From Crambe crambe (lineage: Eukaryota > Porifera > Demospongiae > Poecilosclerida > Crambeidae): a stretch of DNA of 64,000 nt. The notes under the pieces are model-generated. The model made no database searches. It saw nothing but the letters and a program-made list of their open reading frames with translations, and was not told where the DNA came from. Location of the stretch: the NCBI GenBank assembly GCA_963924555.1, contig OZ004598.1, forward strand, positions 2,194,501 to 2,258,500. The letters are read 5' to 3'. Positions 24,601 to 34,089 of the stretch are shown here, in pieces. Both the position numbers and the translations under genes were made by a program. Positions within the stretch are counted from its first letter, which is position 1. Every line of letters starts with the position of its first letter.

Positions 24601-26191
24601 ATCTTGCTGACACCGCAAAAATGTACATTGCGAGTGAATTTCTCTGTTAAGCAATCACAAACCCAGGATTTGAAGGTGCAGCTGTCAATCATGTTGCAGA
24701 CCCTATACTGGAGCAGTCACTAGCTAGACTTTGCATACAGATGGTATCAATGTTCTTAAAATAATTATGTTCTTAAAATATCACTGGATCAATGTTTGGA
24801 ATGAGTATAAAATTTAGTGTTTTAGTCCAGTAATTGTAAGGACATGCATCGATATAAACATATATCAGAAGCTGCACAGCAAACTAAAGCCATACGGAAT
24901 ACACAAGCTATACGTAGTATAGCAGCTGTCATAGCTAATAAACCAACAAGAGATATAGTTGTTACATACCTTTCCTTGTTGATATTAGCTAAAAGTGCTT
25001 TGTTGTGCAGCATACTGATGCTTATTGTTACAGACCCATGCATGCATTTTTATATAAAATCACTAGATTGAAATGCTTTAGTGGTTGACCAAAGTTTGTT
25101 ACACGCAGATGGTCATGATCTTAAAATCACTGGATCTAACATCTTATTTATGTTATGGTGCAGAACGTACGTAAATATTACACAGCTAATCTGAACATGA
25201 TTCCATCTTAGGCTAACTACTTATACATTCATTGTGTATGTGGAACTGATGGTCATGTTATAATACTCGTTTTATGTACGTAGCTACAGCAAAAAGAATA
25301 GAGCCTACTACCAAATCTCCTCAAGGTATAGTTCAATACTGTAAGATATTACAATAAGTTCCTATACAAAGCATTTTAATAAACCACATGCATGTGCAGT
25401 GAAGGTTATTATAATCAATCCATAATCGTCACTCACACATTCATTAGCTGGCTACTTGAACAGCTGAAATTGTAGTTTCCTCAGTTGTCAATCTATTTAG
25501 CTCTTCCTATAATTATGCATTGGGATATAGCTACAGGCAGTTGTTATTAATTCATGCAAGACAGAATCAGCCAGCATCAAGCTGTTAGTACAGTTTTAAT
25601 TGCATTCTACTGTACTGATGCTTACAACACTGTAGTAACATTTGATAAGATTCTCAGTTGCTATAGGCTTAGCTATAGCGGTTAATTGTGGACTGGGTGC
25701 AAGCCAGAGTTAAATGTGTGGCCGAGAGTGGACTTGGAATCACACTTGCAGTGGTCAACACTTCCTTATTCCTTGCATGCATCATAAAAGTCATACTTAT
25801 TAATACAGTGTGTGTGTAATGATGTGTATGTGTGTGTTGAAGTTCCAATAGGAAATCCTGATGTGAAGGTGTACATAGTTGCTGTGATAGTGGCCCTCGT
25901 CCTGATCATCCTCATAATTAGTGGAACCTTTATTGCGGTGAAAATCATCAAGGTGGTACGAAGAAAGAAACCAAGTGGTTAGTACATGTACTTCAATTAT
26001 CATTGTATCAATAACTGTCATATGTAGTATATCAAGTCCTTGACGATCGTGTTTTTGATGGTGACATGAGAAGTGGTGATATCAGCAGAACCAAAAATGA
26101 TGGCAAACAAAAACTGTCTCCCACCACCAGAGGTAAAGATCATGAACTTGAAGAAGCAAGTCCTATAACTTTGCTACCCAAACAAAACTAA
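15700..26191 (+). CDS. Two-sushi-domain type I membrane receptor, 331 aa
   Basis: Six exons are all phase-1 compatible: 15700-15949, 16012-16221, 16583-16777, 25284-25325, 25843-25977 and 26028-26191 (996 nt). Exon 1 gives a signal peptide and a Cys-rich stretch (GIPCYLRPAEDSCHY). Exons 2 and 3 are one sushi/CCP module each, about residues 84-153 and 154-218, each with four Cys; the second has the usual GTWS and final PEC. Exon 4 is a Thr/Pro-rich stalk. Exon 5 holds the membrane helix (VKVYIVAVIVALVLIILIIS, residues about 243-268) followed by KVVRRKK. Exon 6 is the cytoplasmic tail, which has one Tyr and Ser/Thr residues. An 8.5 kb intron packed with repeats separates exons 3 and 4, so the join is inferred from phase and from the membrane gene at 11605. 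Sushi domains usually bind proteins. It is tail-to-tail with the secreted-protein pseudogene at 26424. Confidence 0.7.
16918..18998 (+). repeat. Long interspersed module, copy 1 (inside the receptor intron)
   Basis: First copy of a roughly 2 kb module that recurs at 21161-23232 and 23233-24690, and inverted at 58.85-61.34 and 62.69-63.64 kb. It contains several diverged subrepeats of about 80-90 bp around GATAACTCAGTGCATAC and GTGACCTTGCACGTGTCA (18.05-18.32 kb). Short frames in it recur between copies only because the DNA is repeated. Confidence 0.75.
19004..21160. mobile_element. hAT-type transposon inserted in a module
   Basis: Comparison with uninterrupted modules (about 59460 and 63095, inverted) shows an insertion bounded by ATGTT at 18999-19003 and 21161-21165, a probable 5 bp target-site duplication. 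The ends CGGGGGCATAGACAAAG and the complement of CTACACCCTG match imperfectly as inverted repeats. It carries a decayed transposase on the minus strand. Confidence 0.65.
19130..20757 (-). pseudogene. hAT transposase (TTF zinc finger plus DUF4371-like), broken
   Basis: Reading from 20757 downward there is an acidic N-terminal region, then a TTF-type zinc finger spread over two frames (RLIGNQKHSFCSSWYSKY, then WLHYQEGSDTVLCFYCMVAE and CKSGFTNWKKALEKFDEH). A DUF4371-like region follows (SEDNKSVAKW-like, DETTD-like, then SGSKSGVATQL, HCYGHALNLPVQD and CPTRWTVRAES). This order is that of ZMYM1-like hAT transposases. Frame changes near 20.3, 19.99 and 19.55 kb, and the absent C-terminal dimerisation region, show it is inactive. 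Confidence 0.75.
21161..23232 (+). repeat. Interspersed module, copy 2
   Basis: Starts ATGTTGCAGACCC and runs to the next occurrence of that motif. It is close to copy 1 over its whole length and very close to copy 3 in its distal part. Confidence 0.75.
23233..24690 (+). repeat. Interspersed module, copy 3, with start of a fourth copy
   Basis: About 1458 bp, nearly identical to the distal part of copy 2, so a recent tandem duplication. A partial fourth copy follows to about 25.0 kb before unique intron sequence resumes near the stalk exon at 25284. Confidence 0.75.
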
Positions 26192-27610
26192 GCAACTTCG
26201 ATTGTTAACACTAACATTACTGTAATTGTATTCATATAATCAGAGTTTGTGTTTGTTTAAAAGTTAAGTTTTATAGTTGATGACACACTGTAGCTAAAAG
26301 AAAATAAACGATATCATTGTTGTCGTTGAGGAGTTTAATAGCTGGCTATAACGATAGTACTAAAATGTAGAGCTAAACAATTCAAGCTGCATATAATAGT
26401 TCTAAAAATAATCGTGCACACTCTTAACTTTGACTGATAGGAAAACGTGGTATTATTTGAGTGAAATAGCCGATGATTTGAGCACCTGGAATCTTTATTT
26501 TCATACCATTAGGGGTCTTCTCGACTCGAGTGTGTGAAGTCTGCTCTGAATGTGATGCAGAGTAACCGCCACAGAAACAGAATATGTTAAATCTTGCAGC
26601 AGATTGAAACATTTCAGACGCATAATAACTAACGGATTCGCTACTCATGCCACTGAATTCAAGCTCGATATTTCGTGCTAGAAGAAATGCAGTCGTGTAT
26701 TCTGGGAGTTTATAATGAATCTTAGCATCAGTTGATGACTGACTGTCCAATAATGACTCGTAGAACTGTGTTTCAGTTAGTCCTTGTCCAGGAGATACAT
26801 AAGCAGTTGCATCGTTGTCTACACCTTTTTGTCTCTGCAGGATACAATTTACATTAATAAAAATAATTAATAATTATAACTATATTGCTTACATATGTAA
26901 ACTCAGGATTTTCAAACACTTCTGGTTTGAACCATGGTCTCTTGATAGTTACACGAAGAAATTCTCCCTTGACTTGCATATTTGATTTCAGATTTGCCTT
27001 TTTGACTTGTGCTCCTCTGGTATAAATCACGGTTGAATTCAAACTGCATCCACTGGTCTTTTCGTGCATCTGTTACATTAGCCACTGTAAGTGTTGAGGA
27101 ATCAAGAAAACCTCCAAGATAGGGACCTGTGTCACCAAGTAATGCTTGAATCCTGAGTCCCTGAGTATCCAATGCAGACTTCTTTCTTTGAAGATGATTA
27201 ATGTATTGAGTCTTTGACTGGTTATTTTTGTAATAATTCATATTTTGATATGAGGCAAAAGCCAAAGATTCATCATGTAAAAATTTCAATCAAAGATTCT
27301 CTAAGTTGATCGTATGCCAAACATTCATTCTTTGCTCCTGTAGAGTCATCAAGGCACTTGTACTGCTTTTCAATATATTTTGAGATGTTTTTTTTAGCAG
27401 ATCCCTGCAATTCTTCATACTTTCATTTCGAACCCTCAACTTCTGATGTAAGATCACTTTGCCTAACAGCATCTATCATTGCTTCAATTGCATGATTTTT
27501 GCTTATTATTCTTCCATACATTAAACGTAACTGACCTTGGCTTGGTTTCTGAATCCTATAATGATCAGGGAAACTAACTTCAAGCATGTCAAAACTTACC
27601 ACTATAAATT

Positions 27611-28013
27611 AATTAGTGCTGGTCACATGACTTGTGATCAATCTGATCCTTTGAAAACTGTGCTTTAAGTCTCATAAAGCACACTTTTACGTTTAGTGCA
27701 CAGTTGAGGAACTGTGCTGAAGGTACATATAGGAGCCTAGTGGAAGATCCACTAGGACTATGACCTTCCAGCCTCAGTCCCTAGTGCTTACAGTAAGTCA
27801 GTATCTTAATGTCTTCTTTTATAGACTTCAGCATTTTACTTGATATATAGGGTCTCAAACAGGAATTTACCTCATTTATTTTTTTGAATATCATTAATTA
27901 TAGAACATTCTTACAGAACCAAAGTGTATCAGAGCTTGCTAGGTACTAGGGCCAGGGCTAGGGCTAGTAAGGACCAACTGGAATTTGATTGGTCACAAGT
28001 CATGTGATCAGCA
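27611..28013. mobile_element. MITE-like insertion in the pseudogene intron
   Basis: The ends are inverted (TAGTGCTGGTCACATGACTT at 27611, its complement ending near 28013). It is absent from the matching intron of paralogue 4, so it inserted into arm A. A related but one-ended copy is at about 52020-52300. A second small fold-back (ACTCTTTTCTAGCTC and complement) abuts it at 28022-28105. Confidence 0.65.
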
Positions 28014-28724
28014 CTAAAATGTTTAGATCACTCTTTTCTAGCTCCATGTGTTTTAATGCATGGTGCATTTAAACACTTAGAGCTAGAAAAGAGTGAACTA
28101 AATATTACTTGGGTTATGCATGCATGAATTTATGTAGCTCTCTAGTTTAATAAGGCTCAAAATAACTGCATGTTCAAGAGTCAAGAATGAAAGGATCGAG
28201 CTCAGAGAGCATCAAAAATGAAATGTGGGCTATACGACTCTCCCAATGTACGTAGCTGAACTGATTATCCAAGCAATAGGTTTAACTGTTCATCTGTTCA
28301 ATTAATGCTATACGTAGGTACAATTAAATATTTTAGCAAATTAATAGCTAAGCTATAGTGACAATTATAAGTCACTAAAGAGACACAAAGGGTGAAGTTC
28401 ATTAATGCATGGATATATATTTGGAATAATGATGCATAGACAATGCGATTATAATATTTAAGTTCACTCATAACTCACTCTGGCAGTAGATATTTATACC
28501 AATCTGATGGTTCAAAACTAACGGGATATATTTTCCTTGTCCGATCGAGTGACTGAACAGCAGATGCTCGTAGTGACATTCTAGCTTCTTCCAACATTTG
28601 TGCAGCTGATCCTGTGTCCAAAATAGCAACATTCGATTCCACCTTCTCCTTATCACCGAAAATCAACCAACGAGTATATGCACCCTCTACTTTGGACTGA
28701 AGAGATGGATAGTTTCTTTGGAAC

Positions 28725-28918
28725 TGTAGTAATCTCGAATGTAGTAACCTCAATAGAACTTATTATCAAACATGAATACTATCTCAATTGCTTAAAAATG
28801 AACACACACTAGCTTTTATACAAAGATAATAAACCACAAACAATAATTATACCGGTGTTACATAACAATAAATGATTACATAATAGATAACTGTTACGAT
28901 GTCTGTTACTATACCACA
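28725..28918 (-). repeat. 3' LTR of the gypsy element
   Basis: 194 bp, begins TG and ends CA, same sequence as 32929-33122. It is the 3' LTR because gag-pol is on the minus strand. Confidence 0.92.
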
Positions 28919-28931
28919 CTCCCCCCTTTTT
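28919..28931 (-). other. Polypurine tract
   Basis: On the minus strand AAAAAGGGGGGAG lies directly before the 3' LTR, as needed to prime plus-strand DNA synthesis. Confidence 0.8.
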
Positions 28932-28934
28932 AAG

Positions 28935-31900
28935 TTACTTTGTACCATAATAGTTAGGTCGTTTCCTGCTACGACGTGACCTTCGAACAGTGACTGGGGG
29001 TGGTGGTGGTGGTAAATTAGGTACTGGTGGTGGCAGTTCTGCAGGTGGGACGAGTGGAGCTTCTGGTTCCAGGTCTGGGAAGAAAAGTGGATCAGCTGCA
29101 TCAGCAGCTTCGGGATCAAGTGTTTGTTCGGTGTCTCCAGATTGTTCTGATACAGTTCTGCTCCGCAGACTATCGACATGTCTACGCATTGATGAGCCAG
29201 ATTGTAACTCCACTTCATATGAAAGGGGTCCTGTGACTTTGGTAACAGTTCCTGGCAACCACTTCGGTGGCGAATCTGTAAAGTTCTCTGCATAGATATG
29301 ATCACCAACTTTGAAACTACGCAAAGGTCGGGTGTTATCATGACCTTGCTTTTGTTTGGATTGTTGTGTCTGAACTATCTGAGAGATTCCTGGATAGAGT
29401 AAATCCAATCTGGAATGTAATCTTCGTCCCATTAACAATTCTGCTGGTGACACACCAGTGACAGTATGAGGAGTAATCCGATAACTAAAAAGAAATTTAG
29501 ATAATCTTTCTTGAATAGAATCTCCAGAGGTTCTTTTCAAACCTTGTTTGAAAGACTGAACTGCACGCTCGGCTAATCCATTTGTCGAGGGATGGTAAGG
29601 AGCTGAAGTGATGTGAATTATGCCGTTTTTTGACATAAACTCCTTAAACTCATGGCTTGTAAATGATGTTCCGTTATCGGTAACAACTTTCTGTGGAATG
29701 CCATGTGTGGCGAATACGATTCTGAGTTTCTCAATCGTCTTTGCTGAGGAAATACTCGTCATCAAAATAACATCTATCCACTTTGAGTGGGCATCAACCA
29801 CAACTAGATACATATGGCCCAGATATGGCCCTGCGAAATCTAGGTGAAGACGTGCCCATGGTGCAGTAGGCCATGCCCAGGGATGGAGAGGTGCGGCAGC
29901 CGGTGAAGGTCGAGACTCCTGACAGATTGTACAGCAGCGCACCATGTCTTCAATTTCTGCATCCATGTGTGGCCACCAGATGTAATTCCGTGCTAAGCCT
30001 TTCATTCTGCTGGCACCGGGGTGAGTTTCGTGAAGTTCGTCTAGTACACCTTTTCTTCCTGGAAGTGGGACAACAACGTGATTTCCCCATAATATGCATC
30101 CGTCCATCAGGCTGAGTTCGTTCTTTTTGGAAGTGTACGGTGAGAAATCTTTTCCCAGTGTTGTGGCTGGCCATCCTGATGAGAGAAATCTTTGCACTTG
30201 TGACAATATCGGATCTTTGCTTGTCCATTCTTTAATTTGAGCAGCACAAATTGTGGTAGATGAGAGATGATGCACCAGATGTTCCAGGTCTGCTGGGATG
30301 CAGTCATCAACAATTGTAACTGGTCGGGGAAGCCGACTAAGGGCATCTGCATTTCCTAGTGACTTCCCAGCTTTGTATCGGATAGTATAGTTATAAGTTG
30401 AAAGAGTCAGCGCCCATCGCTGAATACGAGCTGAGGCCAATTGTGGTATGCCTTTGGTCTCACCGAACAGAAACGAGAGAGGCTGGTGGTCAGACTGGAT
30501 AGTAAAGTGTCTCCCATAGAGAAAATTGTGAAACTTCTTCACTCCTGACACTATCGCCAATCCTTCTTTCTCAAGTTGTGAGTAGCGTTTCTCTGCCGGA
30601 TTCAAGGTCCTGGATGTGTAAGCAATAGGTCTCTCTGCTCCATCCTCCATAACATGGGACAATACTGCCCCAATGCCATATTGCGAGGCATCACATGCGA
30701 GGATGATCGGTTTGCTTGGATCGAAATGCACCAAGAGTGTGTTGGATTGGAGTGCTTCCTTGGCCTTTTGAAATGCACGGTCTTGTTCAGCACCCCAGAA
30801 CCACTTCTTGTTTTTCACGAGCAATCGGTGTAGAGGGTTCAGTTGTGTCGAGAGATTGGGAAGGAATTTACTGTAGTAATTAATGATACCAAGAAAAGAA
30901 CGGAGTTCTGTTAAGTTCTTTGGTGTGGGGGCTTCTTGAATTGCCTGGATCTTTTCTTCCGTAGGATGTCTGCCTTGTTCATCAATAATATGACCCAGGT
31001 ATTCGATCTTTGGCTGCATGAATGTGCATTTGTCTCGGTTGAGGTGTAACCCTGCATCATGAAGTCGTCCCAAGACTGTTTCCAGATTCTGCAGGTGTTC
31101 ATCCATGGTACTTCCGGTAATAAGGATGTCATCCAAATACACAGATACTCGAGGAATACCTTGCAAGAGCGAATCCATGCAACGTTGGAAAATGGCTGGT
31201 GCCGACGAAATACCAAATGGTAATCTGTTATACTGAAAAAGGCCTTTGTGAGTGTTAATAACCAAATATTCCTTGAACGACTCGTCCACTGGCAATTGCA
31301 AATATGCATTAGACATATCTAATTTGGTAAAACATTTACCACCTGCCAGAGCTGTGACCAAGTCATCAACTCGTGGAAGTGGGTAACATTCGGTAAGTAA
31401 GGCTTTGTTTGCTGTGAGTTTATAGTCTCCACATAACCTTACAGTATTATTCTTTTTCATAACAGGCACCACAGGGGCAGCCCACTTGGAGAACTTTATG
31501 GGGGAAATAATTCCTAACTTTTCCAATCTCTGTAATTCTGTCTCTACCTTTTCCTTTAGAATGTAAGGTACAGTTCGGGGTTTGAAAAATTTCGGCTGTA
31601 CTTTATCATCAATTTGTAACTGTACAGCTGGACCATTCATACATCCCAATTCCTCAGAAAATACTATGGAATGCTTGTCTAGAATCCCTTCCAAAGGTGT
31701 TGTTTGTTCTAGTACATTTGCATTAACAGAACCGAGGTCAACCTCCAGCTTTTGAAGTAAATCCCTGCCTAAAAGGTTAGGCCCATCCCCTTCAACCACT
31801 TGTACATGTACATCTACCACCTGGGTACCATACCTAGCTTGTAGTGATGCACATCCAACGATAGGAATCGATTCACCAGTATAGGTCTTGAGTTTGACGA

Positions 31901-32897
31901 GGGATGGCTGCAGGGCAGGAACGGCTTGACTTTGACTGCAAATGTTCAGGTAAGTCGAATGGCTGATGACCAAGACGGCAGCACCCGTATCCAATTCCAC
32001 TTTAACAGGAACATTGTTGAGGGCAAGGTCCAGAGTAATAGGATTACTATTTGAACCATGTAAGGTAAACAGGGTATAGGCCGAATCGTCTTCTTGTGCC
32101 TCCAGGTAATTTGAACGCTTCGAGTCAGGTGAACCCTTAGCCCCTTGAGCTTTAGCTCTACAGACTCGTGCCAAGTGTCCCTTCTTTTTGCAATACAAAC
32201 ATTGGGTCTCTTTGAACTTGCATGCTGGGGCAAGGTGAGGGCCTCCACATCTATAACACACAATGTTACCAACTTTTGGCTTGACAGAGGCATCTCCAGC
32301 TGCATTCTTCCTTGGCTTACTTCCTCGAAAATTGTAATGTATTCCTTGGCTTGTTCTCGGGGGGTTGGTGAGTCGGAGGTCCTTTGATTCCCGTTCTGCA
32401 GTTTCGATCGACTGGGCTAGAGTTAAAGCAGTCTCATACGTGAGATTCTTCTCTCCCAATAGCTTCCTCTGGATGCCTTCATGATTCACCCCGCAGACCA
32501 AGCGGTCTCGGAGCATCTCTTTTAAAGTCGTACCATAGGAGCAGTGTTCAGCGAGCTCCCGCAGTGCAGCAACATAAGTAGCTACAGACTCTCCTTGCTT
32601 TCGGACTCTCGTGTTAAATTTGTAGCGCTGCACGATAACAGAAGGCTTGGGCTTGTAGTAGTCGCCCACTAACTTCACAAGGTCGTCGTACGAAGTAGTA
32701 TCCAGAGTGCTTGGGTCATCCACCAGGCTGCGAAGGAGTTTCAGCGTCCCTCGTCCACAGCAAGTTAGCAAAATGGACCGCTTCTTGGCTTCGGTTGTGA
32801 CCTCATTCGCAAGAAAGTAGTAACGGAGACTTTCAACATAGATCGTCCAGTCATCTTCCTCCGGTTCGAACTTTTCGAGCCTTCCATGAGGAGCCAT
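28935..32897 (-). CDS. Gag-Pol polyprotein, 1320 aa, intact
   Basis: One frame from ATG at 32897; an in-frame Met at 32957 would start inside the LTR and is less likely. In order it has: a gag region; two CCHC-type knuckles near residues 212-250 (CYRCGGPHLAPAC and CLYCKKKGHLARVC); a retropepsin with DTGA near 300; reverse transcriptase with LPFGISSAP and YLDD near 588; RNase H with the DAS motif near 735; integrase with an HHCC zinc site near 950-990; and the DDE core (D near 1019, TDNGT near 1073, E near 1109). The C-terminal tail is proline-rich and ends with Arg-rich residues. The domain order RT-RNaseH-IN defines Ty3/gypsy. A Mag/SURL-like lineage is my guess. No stop or frameshift seen. 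Confidence 0.93.
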   Translation of the reverse strand: MAPHGRLEKFEPEEDDWTIYVESLRYYFLANEVTTEAKKRSILLTCCGRGTLKLLRSLVDDPSTLDTTSYDDLVKLVGDYYKPKPSVIVQRYKFNTRVRKQGESVATYVAALRELAEHCSYGTTLKEMLRDRLVCGVNHEGIQRKLLGEKNLTYETALTLAQSIETAERESKDLRLTNPPRTSQGIHYNFRGSKPRKNAAGDASVKPKVGNIVCYRCGGPHLAPACKFKETQCLYCKKKGHLARVCRAKAQGAKGSPDSKRSNYLEAQEDDSAYTLFTLHGSNSNPITLDLALNNVPVKVELDTGAAVLVISHSTYLNICSQSQAVPALQPSLVKLKTYTGESIPIVGCASLQARYGTQVVDVHVQVVEGDGPNLLGRDLLQKLEVDLGSVNANVLEQTTPLEGILDKHSIVFSEELGCMNGPAVQLQIDDKVQPKFFKPRTVPYILKEKVETELQRLEKLGIISPIKFSKWAAPVVPVMKKNNTVRLCGDYKLTANKALLTECYPLPRVDDLVTALAGGKCFTKLDMSNAYLQLPVDESFKEYLVINTHKGLFQYNRLPFGISSAPAIFQRCMDSLLQGIPRVSVYLDDILITGSTMDEHLQNLETVLGRLHDAGLHLNRDKCTFMQPKIEYLGHIIDEQGRHPTEEKIQAIQEAPTPKNLTELRSFLGIINYYSKFLPNLSTQLNPLHRLLVKNKKWFWGAEQDRAFQKAKEALQSNTLLVHFDPSKPIILACDASQYGIGAVLSHVMEDGAERPIAYTSRTLNPAEKRYSQLEKEGLAIVSGVKKFHNFLYGRHFTIQSDHQPLSFLFGETKGIPQLASARIQRWALTLSTYNYTIRYKAGKSLGNADALSRLPRPVTIVDDCIPADLEHLVHHLSSTTICAAQIKEWTSKDPILSQVQRFLSSGWPATTLGKDFSPYTSKKNELSLMDGCILWGNHVVVPLPGRKGVLDELHETHPGASRMKGLARNYIWWPHMDAEIEDMVRCCTICQESRPSPAAAPLHPWAWPTAPWARLHLDFAGPYLGHMYLVVVDAHSKWIDVILMTSISSAKTIEKLRIVFATHGIPQKVVTDNGTSFTSHEFKEFMSKNGIIHITSAPYHPSTNGLAERAVQSFKQGLKRTSGDSIQERLSKFLFSYRITPHTVTGVSPAELLMGRRLHSRLDLLYPGISQIVQTQQSKQKQGHDNTRPLRSFKVGDHIYAENFTDSPPKWLPGTVTKVTGPLSYEVELQSGSSMRRHVDSLRSRTVSEQSGDTEQTLDPEAADAADPLFFPDLEPEAPLVPPAELPPPVPNLPPPPPPVTVRRSRRSRKRPNYYGTK

Positions 32898-32910
32898 CTT
32901 ATGGTTATCT

Positions 32911-32928
32911 TTTTTACCTCGTCGCCAA
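32911..32928 (-). other. Primer-binding site candidate
   Basis: Directly after the 5' LTR the minus strand reads TTGGCGACGAGGT, with the TGG that pairs with a tRNA CCA end. The tRNA is not identified. Confidence 0.55.
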
Positions 32929-33122
32929 TGTAGTAATCTCGAATGTAGTAACCTCAATAGAACTTATTATCAAACATGAATACTATCTCAATTGCTTAAA
33001 AATGAACACACACTAGCTTTTATACAAAGATAATAAACCACAAACAATAATTATACCGGTGTTACATAACAATAAATGATTACATAATAGATAACTGTTA
33101 CGATGTCTGTTACTATACCACA
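32929..33122 (-). repeat. 5' LTR of the gypsy element
   Basis: 194 bp, same sequence as the 3' LTR, and so the likely promoter of the element. Confidence 0.92.
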
Positions 33123-33544
33123 GGAACCATAGCTGATAATCCAACATTCCTACACTCGTTCGCTTCTCTTCGATCTCATTCTCCATTTCCAACTTACAAG
33201 CATTATACGAGTCTCGATATCTCTCGTAGAGACTGAGACGGGGAACTTTATGCGTCACATTATCAGGATCAACCACAAGTTCATTTAGAACTCTGACTGC
33301 TGCGTTAGCTGCTCCCTTTTCCGAGGGAGTTTTATTGTCCAGTCCTAACACTTTTATTTCATATAATATAGATCTGTACGCATTTGCTAGACTTTTTCCT
33401 GTGGTTGACCATTCATCGGATTTGGACTTATAATAGCATCTGCAAGATCAAACCATTTTTCCATCACATTAGGTGGGACGAGAGCTTCATGATTTGAAGC
33501 ATCGGGATTCTGTAATAATAATTAGTTTAGCTTTATGAAACAGA

Positions 33545-33663
33545 CCACCAACATTTCAACCAGAATACTCTAACCTTCATCAGGGTGATACAAAAAATCA
33601 TCTAGCTACGTATATAGCTCATTTGTATCACAGGCTAGAGTATTCCGGTTGAAACGTTGGTGG
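33545..33663. mobile_element. Fold-back MITE in first intron (arm A)
   Basis: Inverted ends CCACCAACATTTCAACC and complement, about 32 bp. The same element sits at the matching place in arm B (54405-54538), so it predates the inverted duplication. Confidence 0.75.
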
Positions 33664-34089
33664 TTTCTTTCATGTAAAGCTGATTTTTATGAGAACAAAT
33701 TCTATTGGATTTTATCATGTTAGCTGCACTGAGAGAAATAATAAAATTATTAGGATTGTTAGAAAACTGCCTTACATAAAATGAAATTTTAGCTAGTGGA
33801 ACCAAATAGCTGGAGGATATGTAGCTACTTACGTACGTGAGTTTTCGAAAATTCCAGTGCAATGTATTTTCACCTAGTATAAGACTAGCTAGCTAGCTAG
33901 ATTAAAGTGCATGATGCTTTATTTGGAAGCTACAGTACATAGCTCTTTAGCTACAAACTCACTTGGATAGAATTGACATAATCTCTTCCAGGAAAATAAT
34001 CGAAATAGTTCAGCACTTTTCCAGGCATTAAGAGAAGAAATCTATTTGCGATTGGTTTACTATCGTCCAATTCATGCTTTGGGAAGACT

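Larger units (their letters stand above)
28725..33122 (-). mobile_element. Complete Ty3/gypsy LTR retrotransposon
   Basis: 4398 bp flanked by two LTRs that I read as identical over 194 bp, with a 5 bp target-site duplication GGAAC at 28720-28724 and 33123-33127. Paralogue 4 has the empty site with a single GGAAC. It has a primer-binding-site candidate, one uninterrupted gag-pol frame and a polypurine tract next to the 3' LTR. Everything needed for mobility appears present, so it inserted recently, after the arms were duplicated. It lies in the same orientation as the pseudogene it disrupts. Confidence 0.93.
26424..34089 (-). pseudogene. Secreted-protein pseudogene (paralogue 2, arm A), split by a gypsy element
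   Basis: This is a decayed copy of paralogue 4 (53905-56914), to which it is about 98% alike in its last exon. Remnants are: exon 1 at 33963-34089 (signal peptide and promoter missing; similarity stops at 34089), exon 2 at 33128-33509 and 28479-28724 (interrupted by the retrotransposon), exon 3 at 26893-27555, and exon 4 at 26424-26834 (411 nt, intact). Exon 2 has a 1 bp deletion near 33405. Exon 3 has an extra base near 27289 and lacks about 80-90 bp near 26990-27000. It cannot make the full protein. The last exon alone remains open. Confidence 0.85.

Noticed and set aside
25690-25760. An additional sushi-like exon (GTGTGGCCGAGAGTGGAC region)
   Set aside because: No frame gives the Cys spacing, and the copy near 57660-57710 differs by an indel that changes the frame.
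28990-29295. Plus-strand Gly/Ser-rich frame over the gypsy 3' end
   Set aside because: It is the antisense of the proline-rich Gag-Pol tail.
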